Shown one piece after another: positions 16,808 to 24,667 of a stretch of 64,000 bases of DNA (position 1 is the stretch's first letter; every line of letters starts with the position of its first letter). The notes beneath the pieces were generated by a model, which was not told where the DNA came from, searched no databases, and saw nothing but the letters and a program-made list of their open reading frames with translations. The position numbers and the translations under genes are program-made. Origin of the DNA: an uncultured Lachnospiraceae bacterium (lineage in GTDB: Bacteria; Bacillota; Clostridia; Lachnospirales; Lachnospiraceae); NCBI GenBank assembly GCA_910578845.1, contig CAJTSL010000010.1, positions 25,314-89,313 of the forward strand, given 5' to 3'.

Positions 16808-17377
16808 ATGAGGATCGCGGATACGCCGTTTGGAAAGGAAACACAGGGCAAGGTACATACCGCTAAGCGTCAGGGAGTTTGTGAAAAGACAACGGCTGCG
16901 GGACAAGGAAATGCTATTATATACAAGGCGGAAGATGTCGGCTTATATGAGGAAGAAGGTGCTACCGTAGCAATTTCCGGTGAGGGCATGGGATTGGCGC
17001 AGAAGTCGAAAGACGAAGAGAAATCTGCCATGCAGGAAGCGCTTGAATGGTCTATGTATCAGGAAATGCTAGAGAAGTCGAGAGAAGCCGCGGAGGAGCA
17101 GGGTGAGGGCTTTGGCGATTTGGCAAAAGCGCTGGAAATTGCCAGGCGTATTTTAAATGGCGATATCGTACCGCAACAGGACGAGAAATTCCTCATGGAG
17201 TTTAACAGTGAGATCTATATGAGGGTTAAGAGTATGGCGAAAATGAAAGAAGACCCGAAGGAATATGATACGCTGTTAGAGGAAAAGGAAGAGGATAATA
17301 AGAGCCGGGAACCAGAGGAAGCTCCAATGATTAAGGAAGGCGCTTCCGGCGAGGAGACACAGGCAGAAGGTGAGTAA
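16808..17377 (+). CDS. Conserved-looking hypothetical protein, acidic
   Basis: A 189-aa soluble, acidic protein that I cannot name. The N-terminal half is polar and probably flexible. The C-terminal half holds a helical block with the pattern ALEIARRILNGDIVPQQDEKF followed by LMEFNSEIYMRVKSMA, which I recall as recurring in Lachnospiraceae proteins of unknown function, then a Glu-rich tail. An AATGGGGGA ribosome-binding-like run lies ahead of the ATG. It ends before an intrinsic terminator at 17397 and faces a broken gene on the other strand. Confidence 0.7.
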   Translation: MRIADTPFGKETQGKVHTAKRQGVCEKTTAAGQGNAIIYKAEDVGLYEEEGATVAISGEGMGLAQKSKDEEKSAMQEALEWSMYQEMLEKSREAAEEQGEGFGDLAKALEIARRILNGDIVPQQDEKFLMEFNSEIYMRVKSMAKMKEDPKEYDTLLEEKEEDNKSREPEEAPMIKEGASGEETQAEGE

Positions 17378-17396
17378 TAAATAAAGGAAAAATAAA

Positions 17397-17424
17397 AGGG
17401 TTGCTTTCTATAGCAACCCTATTT
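17397..17424 (+). terminator. Intrinsic terminator
   Basis: AGGGTTGCT and AGCAACCCT form a perfect nine-base stem with a six-base loop, followed by ATTTGTAT. It ends the 16808 gene and separates it from the convergent frame at 17466. Confidence 0.75.
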
Positions 17425-17465
17425 GTATATCTGGTAGATATACGGTCATTATTGGTTATGACGGG

Positions 17466-17772
17466 TCAGCAATACTCCCGCATATTAATGAAAAAGTGGC
17501 AGGGAAGCGCTTTTTTAGTATATCCGCTTGTAGAGATGTGGATTTCTTTTTGCTGTTCCCTTTCACATGCTTCGTCGAGCACTTCCGAAAAGAATTTTTT
17601 CGAGAGAGCGCTAGACTGCTCCTGCTTGGACTGGTGCTTTCTGTCTTCAGAAGAAGCCTTCCTTGGACGCGGTATCACCGTGACCGCTTGAACTTTATAA
17701 AGCGATTCATATCCGTATGCGTCATGTCCCTCCTTGGATTGCCTTTTTCTGTTCTATTATATATATCGGCAT
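17466..17772 (-). pseudogene. Probable frameshifted small gene
   Basis: An open minus-strand frame from 17753 to 17466 encodes about 95 residues of plausible protein (…HDAYGYESLYKVQAVT… to a C-terminus ending SGYTKKALPCHFFINMREYC), but it has no ATG near its 5' end and begins after a stop codon. Another frame starting ATG at 17772 reads MPIYIIEQKKAIQGG and then stops; removing one base near 17727-17731 would join it to HDAYGYESLYK. This suggests an indel in a once intact gene of about 100 codons. Alternatively translation starts at the GTG at 17678, giving 70 residues, though no ribosome-binding site is there. The rest of the 17378-17846 gap holds one terminator and nothing else I recognise. 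Confidence 0.5.
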
Positions 17773-17846
17773 AAAAGGAGATTCTTATAGCTTTTTCACT
17801 TTTTTATTGCACAAGTTTTATAAGGAATGATATTGCGCCGTTTGCT

Positions 17847-19178
17847 TTAAAAATAATGATATTGTTTCCTTTTCGCAATGAGGAACACGATAGAGACGAT
17901 AAAAGCCAATGTTTCCGCAAATGTGACGGCGAACCAGATGCCGTCGAGCCCTAGCAGGAGAGGGAGGGCCAATACAGCAAACGTCTGGAATACTAGCGTG
18001 CGCAGGAAGGATATCGCTGCCGAAACGACACCGTCATTTAGCGCAGTGAAAAAGGAGGAAGCAAATATATTGATGCCGTATAGGATAAAAGAGAAGGCAT
18101 ACAGTGTAAGGGCATGTTCGGTCATAGCGAGCAGTTCTGCATCATAGCCTACGAAGAACGCAGACAATGCCGGAGCAAGAGCCCAGGCGAGAAATAGCAT
18201 GGCTATGCCACTGCATAACATAAGGAGCATGCTTTTTTGCAACATATTCTTGAGCTCGCCGTGATGGCCTGCGCCATAGTGATAACTGACAATGGGAGCC
18301 GAGCCAATGGTATAGCCGAGGAAAATAGCGGCGAAGATCATTTGTGTGTACATCACGACGCCATAGGAAGCGATGCCGTTTTCACCAGCGTATTTTACGA
18401 GCTGGAAGTTAAACAACATACTGACAACGGAAGTCGATATGTTCGTCATCAGTTCAGAAGAACCGTTCAAACATGCTTTTAGCAGGATTGATAATTCTAT
18501 TTTTGTTTTCTGTAGCCTAAGCAGGCTGCTATTAGGACGTAAGAAATACAGCAGTGGCAAAACACCGCCGATGCATTGCCCGATGACGGAAGCCCATGCG
18601 GCTCCGGCGACGCCCCAATGAAAGACAGCGATAAAGAGCGCATCCAATACGATATTGGTCATTCCGGCTGCGACGGTTGCCATAAAGCCAAGCTGTGGCT
18701 TCCCGGCAGTTACGAAGAAACTCTGGAATAAGTACTGGAGCATGAATGCTGTGTTGAATGCGTTCATAATCCTGCCGTATAGGACGCAGTCTCCTATCAT
18801 GGCGTCGGTTGCGCCTAATATATGGGCAATTGACGGCATAAGGATATGGCCGATGACGGATAAGAAGATCCCTAATGCAATGGCAAGCCACACCATCATT
18901 GTAAAATAGCGGTTGGCATTCTCCGTTGCGCCTTCGCCTAATGTTTTCCCGACCAAAGCGCCGCCGCCGGTTCCGATCATAAACCCGAAACAGCCTAGTA
19001 TCATCAGGAATGGGAAGATCAGATTGACAGCAGCGAAAGGCGTTTTGCCTACATAATTGGAAACAAAAAAACCATCGACGATGCCATAGAGAGAAGTGCA
19101 TAGCATCATCGCTATTGTCGGCAGACAGAACCGAAACAGCTTTTTATACGTGAAATGTTCCGATAATTGTATGTTCAT
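17847..19178 (-). CDS. MATE family multidrug/sodium exporter
   Basis: A 443-aa membrane protein with twelve predicted segments arranged as two homologous halves, as in MATE exporters. Typical elements are the N-terminal LPTIAMMLCTSLYGIVDGFFVSN split over the first two helices and GTGGGALVGKTLGEG between helices 2 and 3. It should export cationic drugs or metabolites in exchange for Na+ or H+. It lies five bases downstream of a MarR-type repressor gene and is certainly cotranscribed with it from the strong promoter at 19912-19940, so substrate-induced derepression is likely. Confidence 0.93.
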   Translation of the reverse strand: MNIQLSEHFTYKKLFRFCLPTIAMMLCTSLYGIVDGFFVSNYVGKTPFAAVNLIFPFLMILGCFGFMIGTGGGALVGKTLGEGATENANRYFTMMVWLAIALGIFLSVIGHILMPSIAHILGATDAMIGDCVLYGRIMNAFNTAFMLQYLFQSFFVTAGKPQLGFMATVAAGMTNIVLDALFIAVFHWGVAGAAWASVIGQCIGGVLPLLYFLRPNSSLLRLQKTKIELSILLKACLNGSSELMTNISTSVVSMLFNFQLVKYAGENGIASYGVVMYTQMIFAAIFLGYTIGSAPIVSYHYGAGHHGELKNMLQKSMLLMLCSGIAMLFLAWALAPALSAFFVGYDAELLAMTEHALTLYAFSFILYGINIFASSFFTALNDGVVSAAISFLRTLVFQTFAVLALPLLLGLDGIWFAVTFAETLAFIVSIVFLIAKRKQYHYF

Positions 19179-19183
19179 TTCTT

Positions 19184-19645
19184 TTATCCTTTCCCATTAT
19201 GAATAATTCTTTTTGTATATTCTTTTAATATATTCGTATATTTGTCGAACAGGAGCAGGAATTGTTCCTGTTCTTCTTCCGCTAAGCTTGCGAAAGCATC
19301 CTGTTCCAGGCTAATGACTCTATCCACTGTTTTTTCACAAAGGCCAATGCCTTTTTGCGTAAGGCAGATTTGTTTGCTGCGGTGATCTTTGTCATGTAAC
19401 AGTGTGATATAGCCGTCAGCCTCCAATTTCTTCAAAGCGGAGTTTACCGTTTGCTTTGGGTGGTGCATGGAAGAACAGATCTCACTTTGGAAGGGCGGGA
19501 TGAAATCCGTCCGCAGGGCATATAGGATCCAGAAGCCACCTTCGGATAAGCCAAGGCTTTTGGTCAGGGCACGGTATATATTGTTGTTTTCCAGATAGAT
19601 GGTGTTGTATTTAGATAACTGTTTACAGATTTTGTCTTTTTGCAT
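19184..19645 (-). CDS. MarR family transcriptional regulator
   Basis: A 153-aa winged-helix protein of the MarR family, with helix-turn-helix HHPKQTVNSALKKLEADGYI and wing LLHDKDHRSKQICLTQKG. AAAGGAGGAA lies just before its ATG. It is followed at once by the MATE exporter. Its own promoter contains a palindromic TCCGA/TCGGA site in the spacer and a second one just downstream, so autorepression that also controls the exporter is very likely. The mRNA leader is about 260 bases long and includes a 139-bp palindromic element. Confidence 0.92.
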   Translation of the reverse strand: MQKDKICKQLSKYNTIYLENNNIYRALTKSLGLSEGGFWILYALRTDFIPPFQSEICSSMHHPKQTVNSALKKLEADGYITLLHDKDHRSKQICLTQKGIGLCEKTVDRVISLEQDAFASLAEEEQEQFLLLFDKYTNILKEYTKRIIHNGKG

Positions 19646-19675
19646 TGTCTTCCTCCTTTTCGATAATCCGAATTT

Positions 19676-19703
19676 ATAGGAGTTTGCGAAACTCCTATTT
19701 TTT
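19676..19703 (+). terminator. Perfect 10-bp hairpin with T tract on + strand
   Basis: ATAGGAGTTT and AAACTCCTAT pair around GCG and are followed by TTTTTT on the + strand. No + strand gene ends here, so as a terminator it would stop stray or antisense transcription into marR. In the marR leader RNA the same palindrome is a hairpin just upstream of the ribosome-binding site. Confidence 0.5.
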
Positions 19704-19712
19704 AAAACCTAG

Positions 19713-19851
19713 CTGTGCAAAATAGACAAGATCACGAGCAGGGTACTTTGGCACCGTCGGCACTTAGACGCTGTGTTTTAGCGGCTTATGTGCCGTTACG
19801 AGTGCCAATGTAGCGAAAGCGACCTTGCGACGATTTGTCTATTTTGCACAG
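19713..19851. repeat. 139-bp palindromic element with 17-bp perfect terminal inverted repeats
   Basis: CTGTGCAAAATAGACAA (19713-19729) recurs as its reverse complement at 19835-19851. Inside are nested arms, TTGGCAC (19748-19754) with GTGCCAA (19802-19808) and GGCAC (19759-19763) with GTGCC (19790-19794), so the whole unit can fold end to end. The 9-base AAAACCTAG lies directly before it (19704-19712) and again at 19864-19872, twelve bases after it. It looks like a non-autonomous mobile or structured repeat inserted in the marR leader; I recall similar palindromic elements in Lachnospiraceae but cannot name a family. Only one copy is in this window. Confidence 0.65.
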
Positions 19852-19888
19852 TAACTGATTCTCAAAACCTAGTTTCACAATTGCTTAT

Positions 19889-19902
19889 GTCCGATTACGG
19901 AC
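19889..19902. promoter_or_regulatory. Second MarR-type operator
   Basis: GTCCGATTACGGAC is a perfect palindrome sharing TCCGA/CGGA with the site in the promoter spacer; it lies at about +5 to +18 of the marR transcript. TTCGATAATCCGAA at 19659-19672, next to the marR ribosome-binding site, is a weaker relative. Confidence 0.65.
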
Positions 19903-19911
19903 TTTTTTGGC

Positions 19912-19940
19912 ATTATAGTCCGAAATCGGATTAATGTCAA
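19912..19940 (-). promoter_or_regulatory. Consensus promoter of marR-MATE with operator in the spacer
   Basis: On the minus strand TTGACA (19935-19940), a 17-base spacer and TATAAT (19912-19917), a full consensus sigma-A promoter. The spacer holds TCCGAAATCGGA (19919-19930 as read on +), a perfect 5+2+5 palindrome, so a bound MarR dimer would block polymerase. Confidence 0.88.
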
Positions 19941-19994
19941 GGCTTTTTGAAGAAAAGGATGAGTGATAAAAATATAAAAAATTATGGCATAATA

Positions 19995-20058
19995 AGGTTG
20001 ACAAATGACTACCTAATGAGTATACTGGTATCATCAAATGGTAGTCATATGTCAACCT
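19995..20058. promoter_or_regulatory. 19-bp dyad enclosing the second blaI promoter
   Basis: AGGTTGACAAATGACTACC (19995-20013) and GGTAGTCATATGTCAACCT (20040-20058) are inverted copies with one mismatch, 26 bases apart. The left arm covers the -35 box and the right arm lies at about +7 to +25. This suits an operator pair for BlaI with looping, or a single extended site; it lacks the TACA/TGTA core of the operator at 941. Confidence 0.6.
19998..20026 (+). promoter_or_regulatory. Sigma-A promoter of the second blaI operon
   Basis: TTGACA (19998-20003), a 17-base spacer and TATACT (20021-20026). The leader to the ATG at 20198 is about 165 bases. Confidence 0.85.
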
Positions 20059-20197
20059 ACATATAAATAATTGCGAAACTAGGTCTTGAACCTGCTTCCT
20101 AACCAGAGCCCGTTTGGTTCATTATGATCAGGCTCGTGGCATGAAACAGATGTTTCGCAAGTAACGGATCAAGAGGAACGACAGAAGGGAGTTATGC

Positions 20198-20578
20198 ATG
20201 ATGGTAGTCAGGCTTTCAGAAGCAGAATGGAAAGTAATGGAACTTTTATGGGACAATGCCCCTCAGACAATGATGCAGATCACTAATTATTTCAAAGATT
20301 CTACAGGATGGACGAAACATACTGTTATGACCTTCCTGCGGCGGATGGAGGAAAAGGGAGCCATCCATTTTGAGGAAGGCGGACGGGCGAAGCTGTATTA
20401 TCCTGATATAGAGAAGAGTGAAGCCATGCTACAAGAGACAGAGGAATTTTTGGATAAAGTTTTTGGCGGGCATCTGGGGCTTATGCTCAATACAATGGTG
20501 GAGAAGAAAGCATTATCCAAAGATGAAATTGAAGAGTTATATGCTATTTTGAGGAAAGCCGAGGAGGAAGACTTATGA
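20198..20578 (+). CDS. BlaI/MecI/CopY family repressor (second copy)
   Basis: A 126-aa winged-helix repressor with the family opening RLSEAEWKVMELLWDNAPQ and the wing region HTVMTFLRRMEEKGAI. AGAAGGGAG lies eight bases before the start; the second ATG at 20201 is as likely as the first. It overlaps the downstream M56-M23 gene by four bases (ATGA type), so the sensor is translationally coupled. It is clearly diverged from the blaI at 535, which argues for separate operators and separate signals. The promoter region carries a long dyad rather than a classical TACA/TGTA site. Confidence 0.92.
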   Translation: MMVVRLSEAEWKVMELLWDNAPQTMMQITNYFKDSTGWTKHTVMTFLRRMEEKGAIHFEEGGRAKLYYPDIEKSEAMLQETEEFLDKVFGGHLGLMLNTMVEKKALSKDEIEELYAILRKAEEEDL

Positions 20579-23157
20579 GGGAAATCGTTATTACATCATC
20601 CGTACTGATCGTGGCAATTTTATGCATCCGATTCCTGACAAAGGGAAGGATGAGCCCGATTTTACAATATGCTCTGTGGCTGCCGGTAGCCGTACGGTTA
20701 ATGCTGCCAGTACCGCTTTTTCATAGCAGCATCAGTATTTTAAATATATTCCCTGAGAGTTTGTCGATGGATAGATGGCAGTTGGGGGAAATGACGGAAG
20801 AAAGCGGTATCATGGATAGCAATGCGCAAGACGGCATTGGGGAAGGGCGTGGAGATGTAGCTAGCCGTATGGAAAATGATAACGTGACATCAGGAGGCAT
20901 GACAGATGGCAGTTATGTAATGGATGGCAGCGTGACAGGCGGTGATGAGACAGGGGACAATGTGACCGGCAGTGTGGCAACGGATCCTGGCATGGCAGGC
21001 AAGAATACTGTCAATGGAAGTCTTATGGATAAGCTGATGGATGGCAGAGAATCTTTTGGAAGCATCCTCACTGCCATTTGGATTGTCGGCATGGTATGTA
21101 TGGGCGCATATATGCTCTGTTACCAGATTAAGTGGAAAAGGTATTTGCAGAAGAATAAAGCGCTGCTATATAGCAGGAAAAAATACCGGGGCAAATTATC
21201 CGTTTATATTGTGAAAGGATTACCCTCCCCTTGCTTATGCGGACGCAATATTTATCTGACAAAAGAGATGGCGGCAAATGAAGCACAGCTAGCGCATATA
21301 TTGGCGCATGAATATTGCCATTACAGACATCTGGACTTTATATGGGTGTCGGTGAGATGTATACTGACAGTAGTATATTGGTTCCACCCTCTTGTATGGG
21401 TGGCGGCATATGTGTCCAAACAGGACAGCGAGCTTGCCTGTGATGAAGCGGCGATCCGCCTGTTAGGAGAAAAAGAACGGCTCTCCTATGGTCAGACATT
21501 GCTTAATCTGATCGCTGATAAATCCCAAATGCGCGTTGGCGTCGGCATCGCATCTACTATGAGCGGTGGGAAGAAAGGGATCCAGGAAAGGATTTTCAGG
21601 ATTGCCAGAAGGCGCAGATATGTTCTGGCGGTATCAAGGATTGCGGTTTTGCTTGTGATAGCGCTTATCGTAGTCACATTCTCTGGAACCGGGCAAAAAG
21701 CAGTTTGGGCAAAGGATACAGGCACAAAAACAGGTACACAAAAGGGACAGTACCAAAATGCGCAGGCGGGAATTCAGTCACAAGAAGAGATGCAAAAGGT
21801 GTCGGAGCAAATGGATGCATTGGGCAAAATGATAAAAGAAGAAGATTCCGTATCTGTAACCCAAAAATTAGCTTCTTTCAATCAAAGGGTAGAAAGGCTT
21901 GGCTCTAGGGTTGGCATCGTGGATGCGAAGAACCCGGCGGATTATTGGCAGGCATATGCACAGGGAGAGAGCATGCCGCCAGAAGACATCTATTTATTAG
22001 AAACGATAAAAGACCCGGATAACTCTGATATCAAGGTATACGGCATGTATTCGAAAGAATTTGGTTTCCGGGGCATTAAAATATTGGTAGGAGATGCGAT
22101 TAATGATTATGACGAACCCTGGCTCATGAGCGGCATGAGCGGGTCTGCTGAAAACATTGCTCTTTATGAGCGGGCGCAGGATGGCATGCCGAAAACCTTT
22201 GCTTATAAGATGCTGTCAGAAAATACCAGAACGTCGGAGATCTGGAATCTATACCTATGCGACAGGGATGATACGGGAACGATTGCGATGCATGTGCTTA
22301 CGAAAGACGAGGTCATAGCACAGGTCAAAGAACGGGTACGGTTTGAAATAGATGCTGCCGGGAGCAAAATTAATGTTTATGATGAAGGGCATCTGGCTGG
22401 CTCTATTGCGGTTGCGGCTTCGCCTGAGTCCATGGAGAGAATAAAAGAAGTTATTTATGAAAGCATGGCAATATCCTATCAGCTTGGTGAGAGCGAGGGG
22501 GAAATAAGGCTGATAACGGCAATTGGCTTAGCGACAGAACAGGCGGATGAGGTTTGGTACCAGGGATTACCGCTGTTAAGCTTCCCGGTAGAATGTGGCA
22601 GATTCGGAGGAAGAGAGTTCCGTTTAGGAGAGGTGTCAGTCGAAGCCGGGACAAAATGTAATATGATACAGAATGCAGAGTCAATTGAAGAATGGATAGA
22701 AGGAACGGGCAATCCTCTTGCATTGGCGTTTCCAAACAAGGCGGAGGGACATCATGACGTCGAAGTATCTTATGTCAACCCATGCCCTTCCTATACCCGG
22801 ATCTCTGACGGCTTTGGGGAACGTATTAATCCGTATACGCAGGTGAAGCGCATGCATAACGGCATTGATCTGGCGGCGCCGGCTGGCTCTGACGTATTGG
22901 CGGCAGCAGGCGGTGTTGTAGAACAGACTGGATTTGATACAGAGAACGGTCATTATGTAGTATTGTTCCATGAAGCTAACGGGGAATTTACCTACTATAC
23001 AGCATGTCAGGAAGTGCTTGTTGAAGAAGGCGAGAGCGTCCTGGCGGGAGAAAAGATTGCTACAGTAGGAAGCAGTGGGCGCTCTAGCGGAGCGCATCTG
23101 CATTTTGGCCGCAGCAAAGACGGAGAATATATTGAGCCTGTTTTCGTCATATTGTAG
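20575..23157 (+). CDS. BlaR1-like M56 protease fused to a degenerate M23 (LytM) domain
   Basis: An 860-aa receptor. Membrane segments lie near 5-20, 32-50, 163-183 and after the protease core (about 355-375). A Gly/Asp/Met-rich loop (70-155) is extracytoplasmic or linker. The M56 protease motif is AHEYCHYRH (H245, E246, H249), with ELACDEAA further on. After the last membrane segment comes a region of about 350 residues, then a C-terminal M23 domain: HNGID (H761, D765) and HLHF (H841, H843). Where LytM-type enzymes have YAHL, this protein has YTAC, so the usual catalytic His is Ala810. The zinc ligands are kept but hydrolysis looks doubtful, suggesting it binds peptidoglycan or a fragment as a sensor. 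It is coupled to BlaI. I believe M23/M56 fusions occur in other Lachnospiraceae, unverified here. Confidence 0.88.
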   Translation: MREIVITSSVLIVAILCIRFLTKGRMSPILQYALWLPVAVRLMLPVPLFHSSISILNIFPESLSMDRWQLGEMTEESGIMDSNAQDGIGEGRGDVASRMENDNVTSGGMTDGSYVMDGSVTGGDETGDNVTGSVATDPGMAGKNTVNGSLMDKLMDGRESFGSILTAIWIVGMVCMGAYMLCYQIKWKRYLQKNKALLYSRKKYRGKLSVYIVKGLPSPCLCGRNIYLTKEMAANEAQLAHILAHEYCHYRHLDFIWVSVRCILTVVYWFHPLVWVAAYVSKQDSELACDEAAIRLLGEKERLSYGQTLLNLIADKSQMRVGVGIASTMSGGKKGIQERIFRIARRRRYVLAVSRIAVLLVIALIVVTFSGTGQKAVWAKDTGTKTGTQKGQYQNAQAGIQSQEEMQKVSEQMDALGKMIKEEDSVSVTQKLASFNQRVERLGSRVGIVDAKNPADYWQAYAQGESMPPEDIYLLETIKDPDNSDIKVYGMYSKEFGFRGIKILVGDAINDYDEPWLMSGMSGSAENIALYERAQDGMPKTFAYKMLSENTRTSEIWNLYLCDRDDTGTIAMHVLTKDEVIAQVKERVRFEIDAAGSKINVYDEGHLAGSIAVAASPESMERIKEVIYESMAISYQLGESEGEIRLITAIGLATEQADEVWYQGLPLLSFPVECGRFGGREFRLGEVSVEAGTKCNMIQNAESIEEWIEGTGNPLALAFPNKAEGHHDVEVSYVNPCPSYTRISDGFGERINPYTQVKRMHNGIDLAAPAGSDVLAAAGGVVEQTGFDTENGHYVVLFHEANGEFTYYTACQEVLVEEGESVLAGEKIATVGSSGRSSGAHLHFGRSKDGEYIEPVFVIL

Positions 23158-23325
23158 CAGAAAAAGCATGAAAACGCCTGCGCGATGGTAATTATTACAA
23201 TGTGGCAAACACCCTCTTCCACAATTATAATTTCTGTGTTATACTATACGCGATAGCAGTGAGCTAGTCAGGCCACTGTGCTGCAAATAACTCAAAAACA
23301 CGAATCAGAAAGTAGTTGGGGATAA

Positions 23326-23994
23326 ATGAAATATAAGAAAATTAATGAAGCGACTGTTCAATGCATCATATCTGAAGAAGATATGGAAGAATATGGATTG
23401 ACGTTAGCGGATATCTTCGAGCGAAATGAAAAGGGCGAAGGTTTTTTGCGGGATGTTGTAGAAAGAGCACATGATGAGGTTGGCTATCGGCTAAATGGCG
23501 ACAATATCGCGATGCAGATTACGCCGATTCGGGACGAAGGGCTGGTCATTACTTTTTCTGACGAGGGCATTACTGGATTCCAGAATATGTTAGAGCATAT
23601 CAAGGAAGTACTCTCCGGTCTTGACCCAGAGAGCATGCGGGAGGCGGCGCGCGTCATAGCAGGGAAAGAAAAACCGAAGGCCAACGGGATGGAAGAAACC
23701 TGCCGGATGTTCCTGTTCGCCTCTATGAACCACGCGATGCGCTTTTGCGCGGCAATCCCGTCGGAACTGACGGTCAGGAGCCATTTATATAAGCTGAAGG
23801 ACGCTTACTATCTGGTGATCGAGAAAAATCGCCTTTCTAAGAAGAATTTTAATAAAATCAGCGCGCAGGCGGTTGAGTTTGCAAGGCTCGTTGCACCGTC
23901 GGAAGAGAAACTTCTTTATTTGCAGGAACACGGAGAGTGCCTGATCAAAGACAGGGCAGTAAGCGGACTGCGTAAAGTATGCTTATCACGTTAG
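23326..23994 (+). CDS. mecA: Adaptor protein MecA
   Basis: A 222-aa protein matching MecA/NegA adaptors in length and order: an N-terminal substrate-binding part starting MKYKKINEATVQCIISEEDM, an acidic linker around 100-120, and a C-terminal ClpC-binding part (MFLFASMNHAMRFCAAIP through LEYA-like VEFARLV). MecA delivers unfolded or regulatory proteins to ClpCP. The weakly purine-rich leader (AGTAGTTGGGGATAA) gives a modest ribosome-binding site. Its last 16 bases overlap the following esterase gene, implying coupling. A -10-like TATACT near 23240 may belong to its promoter. Confidence 0.88.
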   Translation: MKYKKINEATVQCIISEEDMEEYGLTLADIFERNEKGEGFLRDVVERAHDEVGYRLNGDNIAMQITPIRDEGLVITFSDEGITGFQNMLEHIKEVLSGLDPESMREAARVIAGKEKPKANGMEETCRMFLFASMNHAMRFCAAIPSELTVRSHLYKLKDAYYLVIEKNRLSKKNFNKISAQAVEFARLVAPSEEKLLYLQEHGECLIKDRAVSGLRKVCLSR

Positions 23995-24647
23995 GCAACT
24001 ATCGGATTAGCTGCTTTTTACCCCCGACAAGAGAACGCGGGAGGGTGGTCTATCTACATATGACTGAAGGCAGCGCGGAAGCTGTTATCAAAGCAGCCGG
24101 TACGCAGGATTTTGTTTTGGTAGTCATAGAAGGAGTCGATTGGATTAGAGAGCTTTCTCCTTGGAAACATGAGAAAGTATTTGCCAAAGGCGAGGATTTT
24201 GCCGGAGGAGCAGACGAATATTTGACGGTTTTGACGAATCAGTTGATCCCGGCAGCAGAGGAAGCATTCCAACTGCTGCCGGAGAAACGTTATCTTGTGG
24301 GATATTCATTAAGCGGTCTATTTGCAGTATATGCAATGTATCATACTTCTTTATTTGATGGAATAGCATCCATATCAGGTTCGTTATGGTATGACGGTTT
24401 TTATCGCTATGTGGAAACACACACTGTCAGACGAAATCCCGACAAACTATATTTTTCATTAGGAGATAAGGAGGCAGCATCTGCACGAGGAATCATGCAG
24501 ACTGTTTTTGTGCGCACTGCTCAAATTGTAGAAAAGTACCAACACGATGGGATCAATACAGTCTTTTGCCTGAACAAAGGAGGCCATTTTGCACATGTGC
24601 CGGAGAGGATCGGAAAAGGGATCGGTTGGTTACTAAATGAAACGTAA
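23979..24647 (+). CDS. Alpha/beta-hydrolase, putative esterase family
   Basis: A 222-aa alpha/beta-hydrolase of the esterase D/IroE-like kind. The nucleophile elbow is VGYSLSGLFA (GxSxSG, near 109-114), a Ser/Gly strand follows (SISGSLWYDGF), and the catalytic His is probably in NKGGHFAHV near the C-terminus. The acid residue is likely in FSLGDKEA. No signal peptide is seen, so it is cytoplasmic. It starts inside the end of mecA with no clear ribosome-binding site of its own. The natural substrate cannot be told; siderophore or S-acyl esters are family possibilities only. Confidence 0.78.
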   Translation: MLITLGNYRISCFLPPTRERGRVVYLHMTEGSAEAVIKAAGTQDFVLVVIEGVDWIRELSPWKHEKVFAKGEDFAGGADEYLTVLTNQLIPAAEEAFQLLPEKRYLVGYSLSGLFAVYAMYHTSLFDGIASISGSLWYDGFYRYVETHTVRRNPDKLYFSLGDKEAASARGIMQTVFVRTAQIVEKYQHDGINTVFCLNKGGHFAHVPERIGKGIGWLLNET

Positions 24648-24667
24648 AAAAATAGGAGAGTAAGAAA

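Larger units (their letters stand above)
19867..20084. repeat. Inverted repeat pair around the divergent promoters
   Basis: ACCTAGTTTCACAATT (19867-19882) and AATTGCGAAACTAGGT (20069-20084) are inverted copies with one mismatch, enclosing both promoters of this 552-bp intergenic region. TTGCGAAAC also appears near 19684 and, inverted, near 20153. The function is unknown; they may be the remains of further insertions or binding sites. Confidence 0.5.

Noticed and set aside
17401..17691. Plus-strand frame of 96 codons
   Set aside because: It starts inside a terminator stem and is antisense to a more protein-like frame at 17466.
19889..19908. Hairpin GTCCG/CGGAC followed by six T as a + strand terminator
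   Set aside because: No + strand gene ends here, and the palindrome fits better as an operator because it matches the one in the marR promoter spacer.
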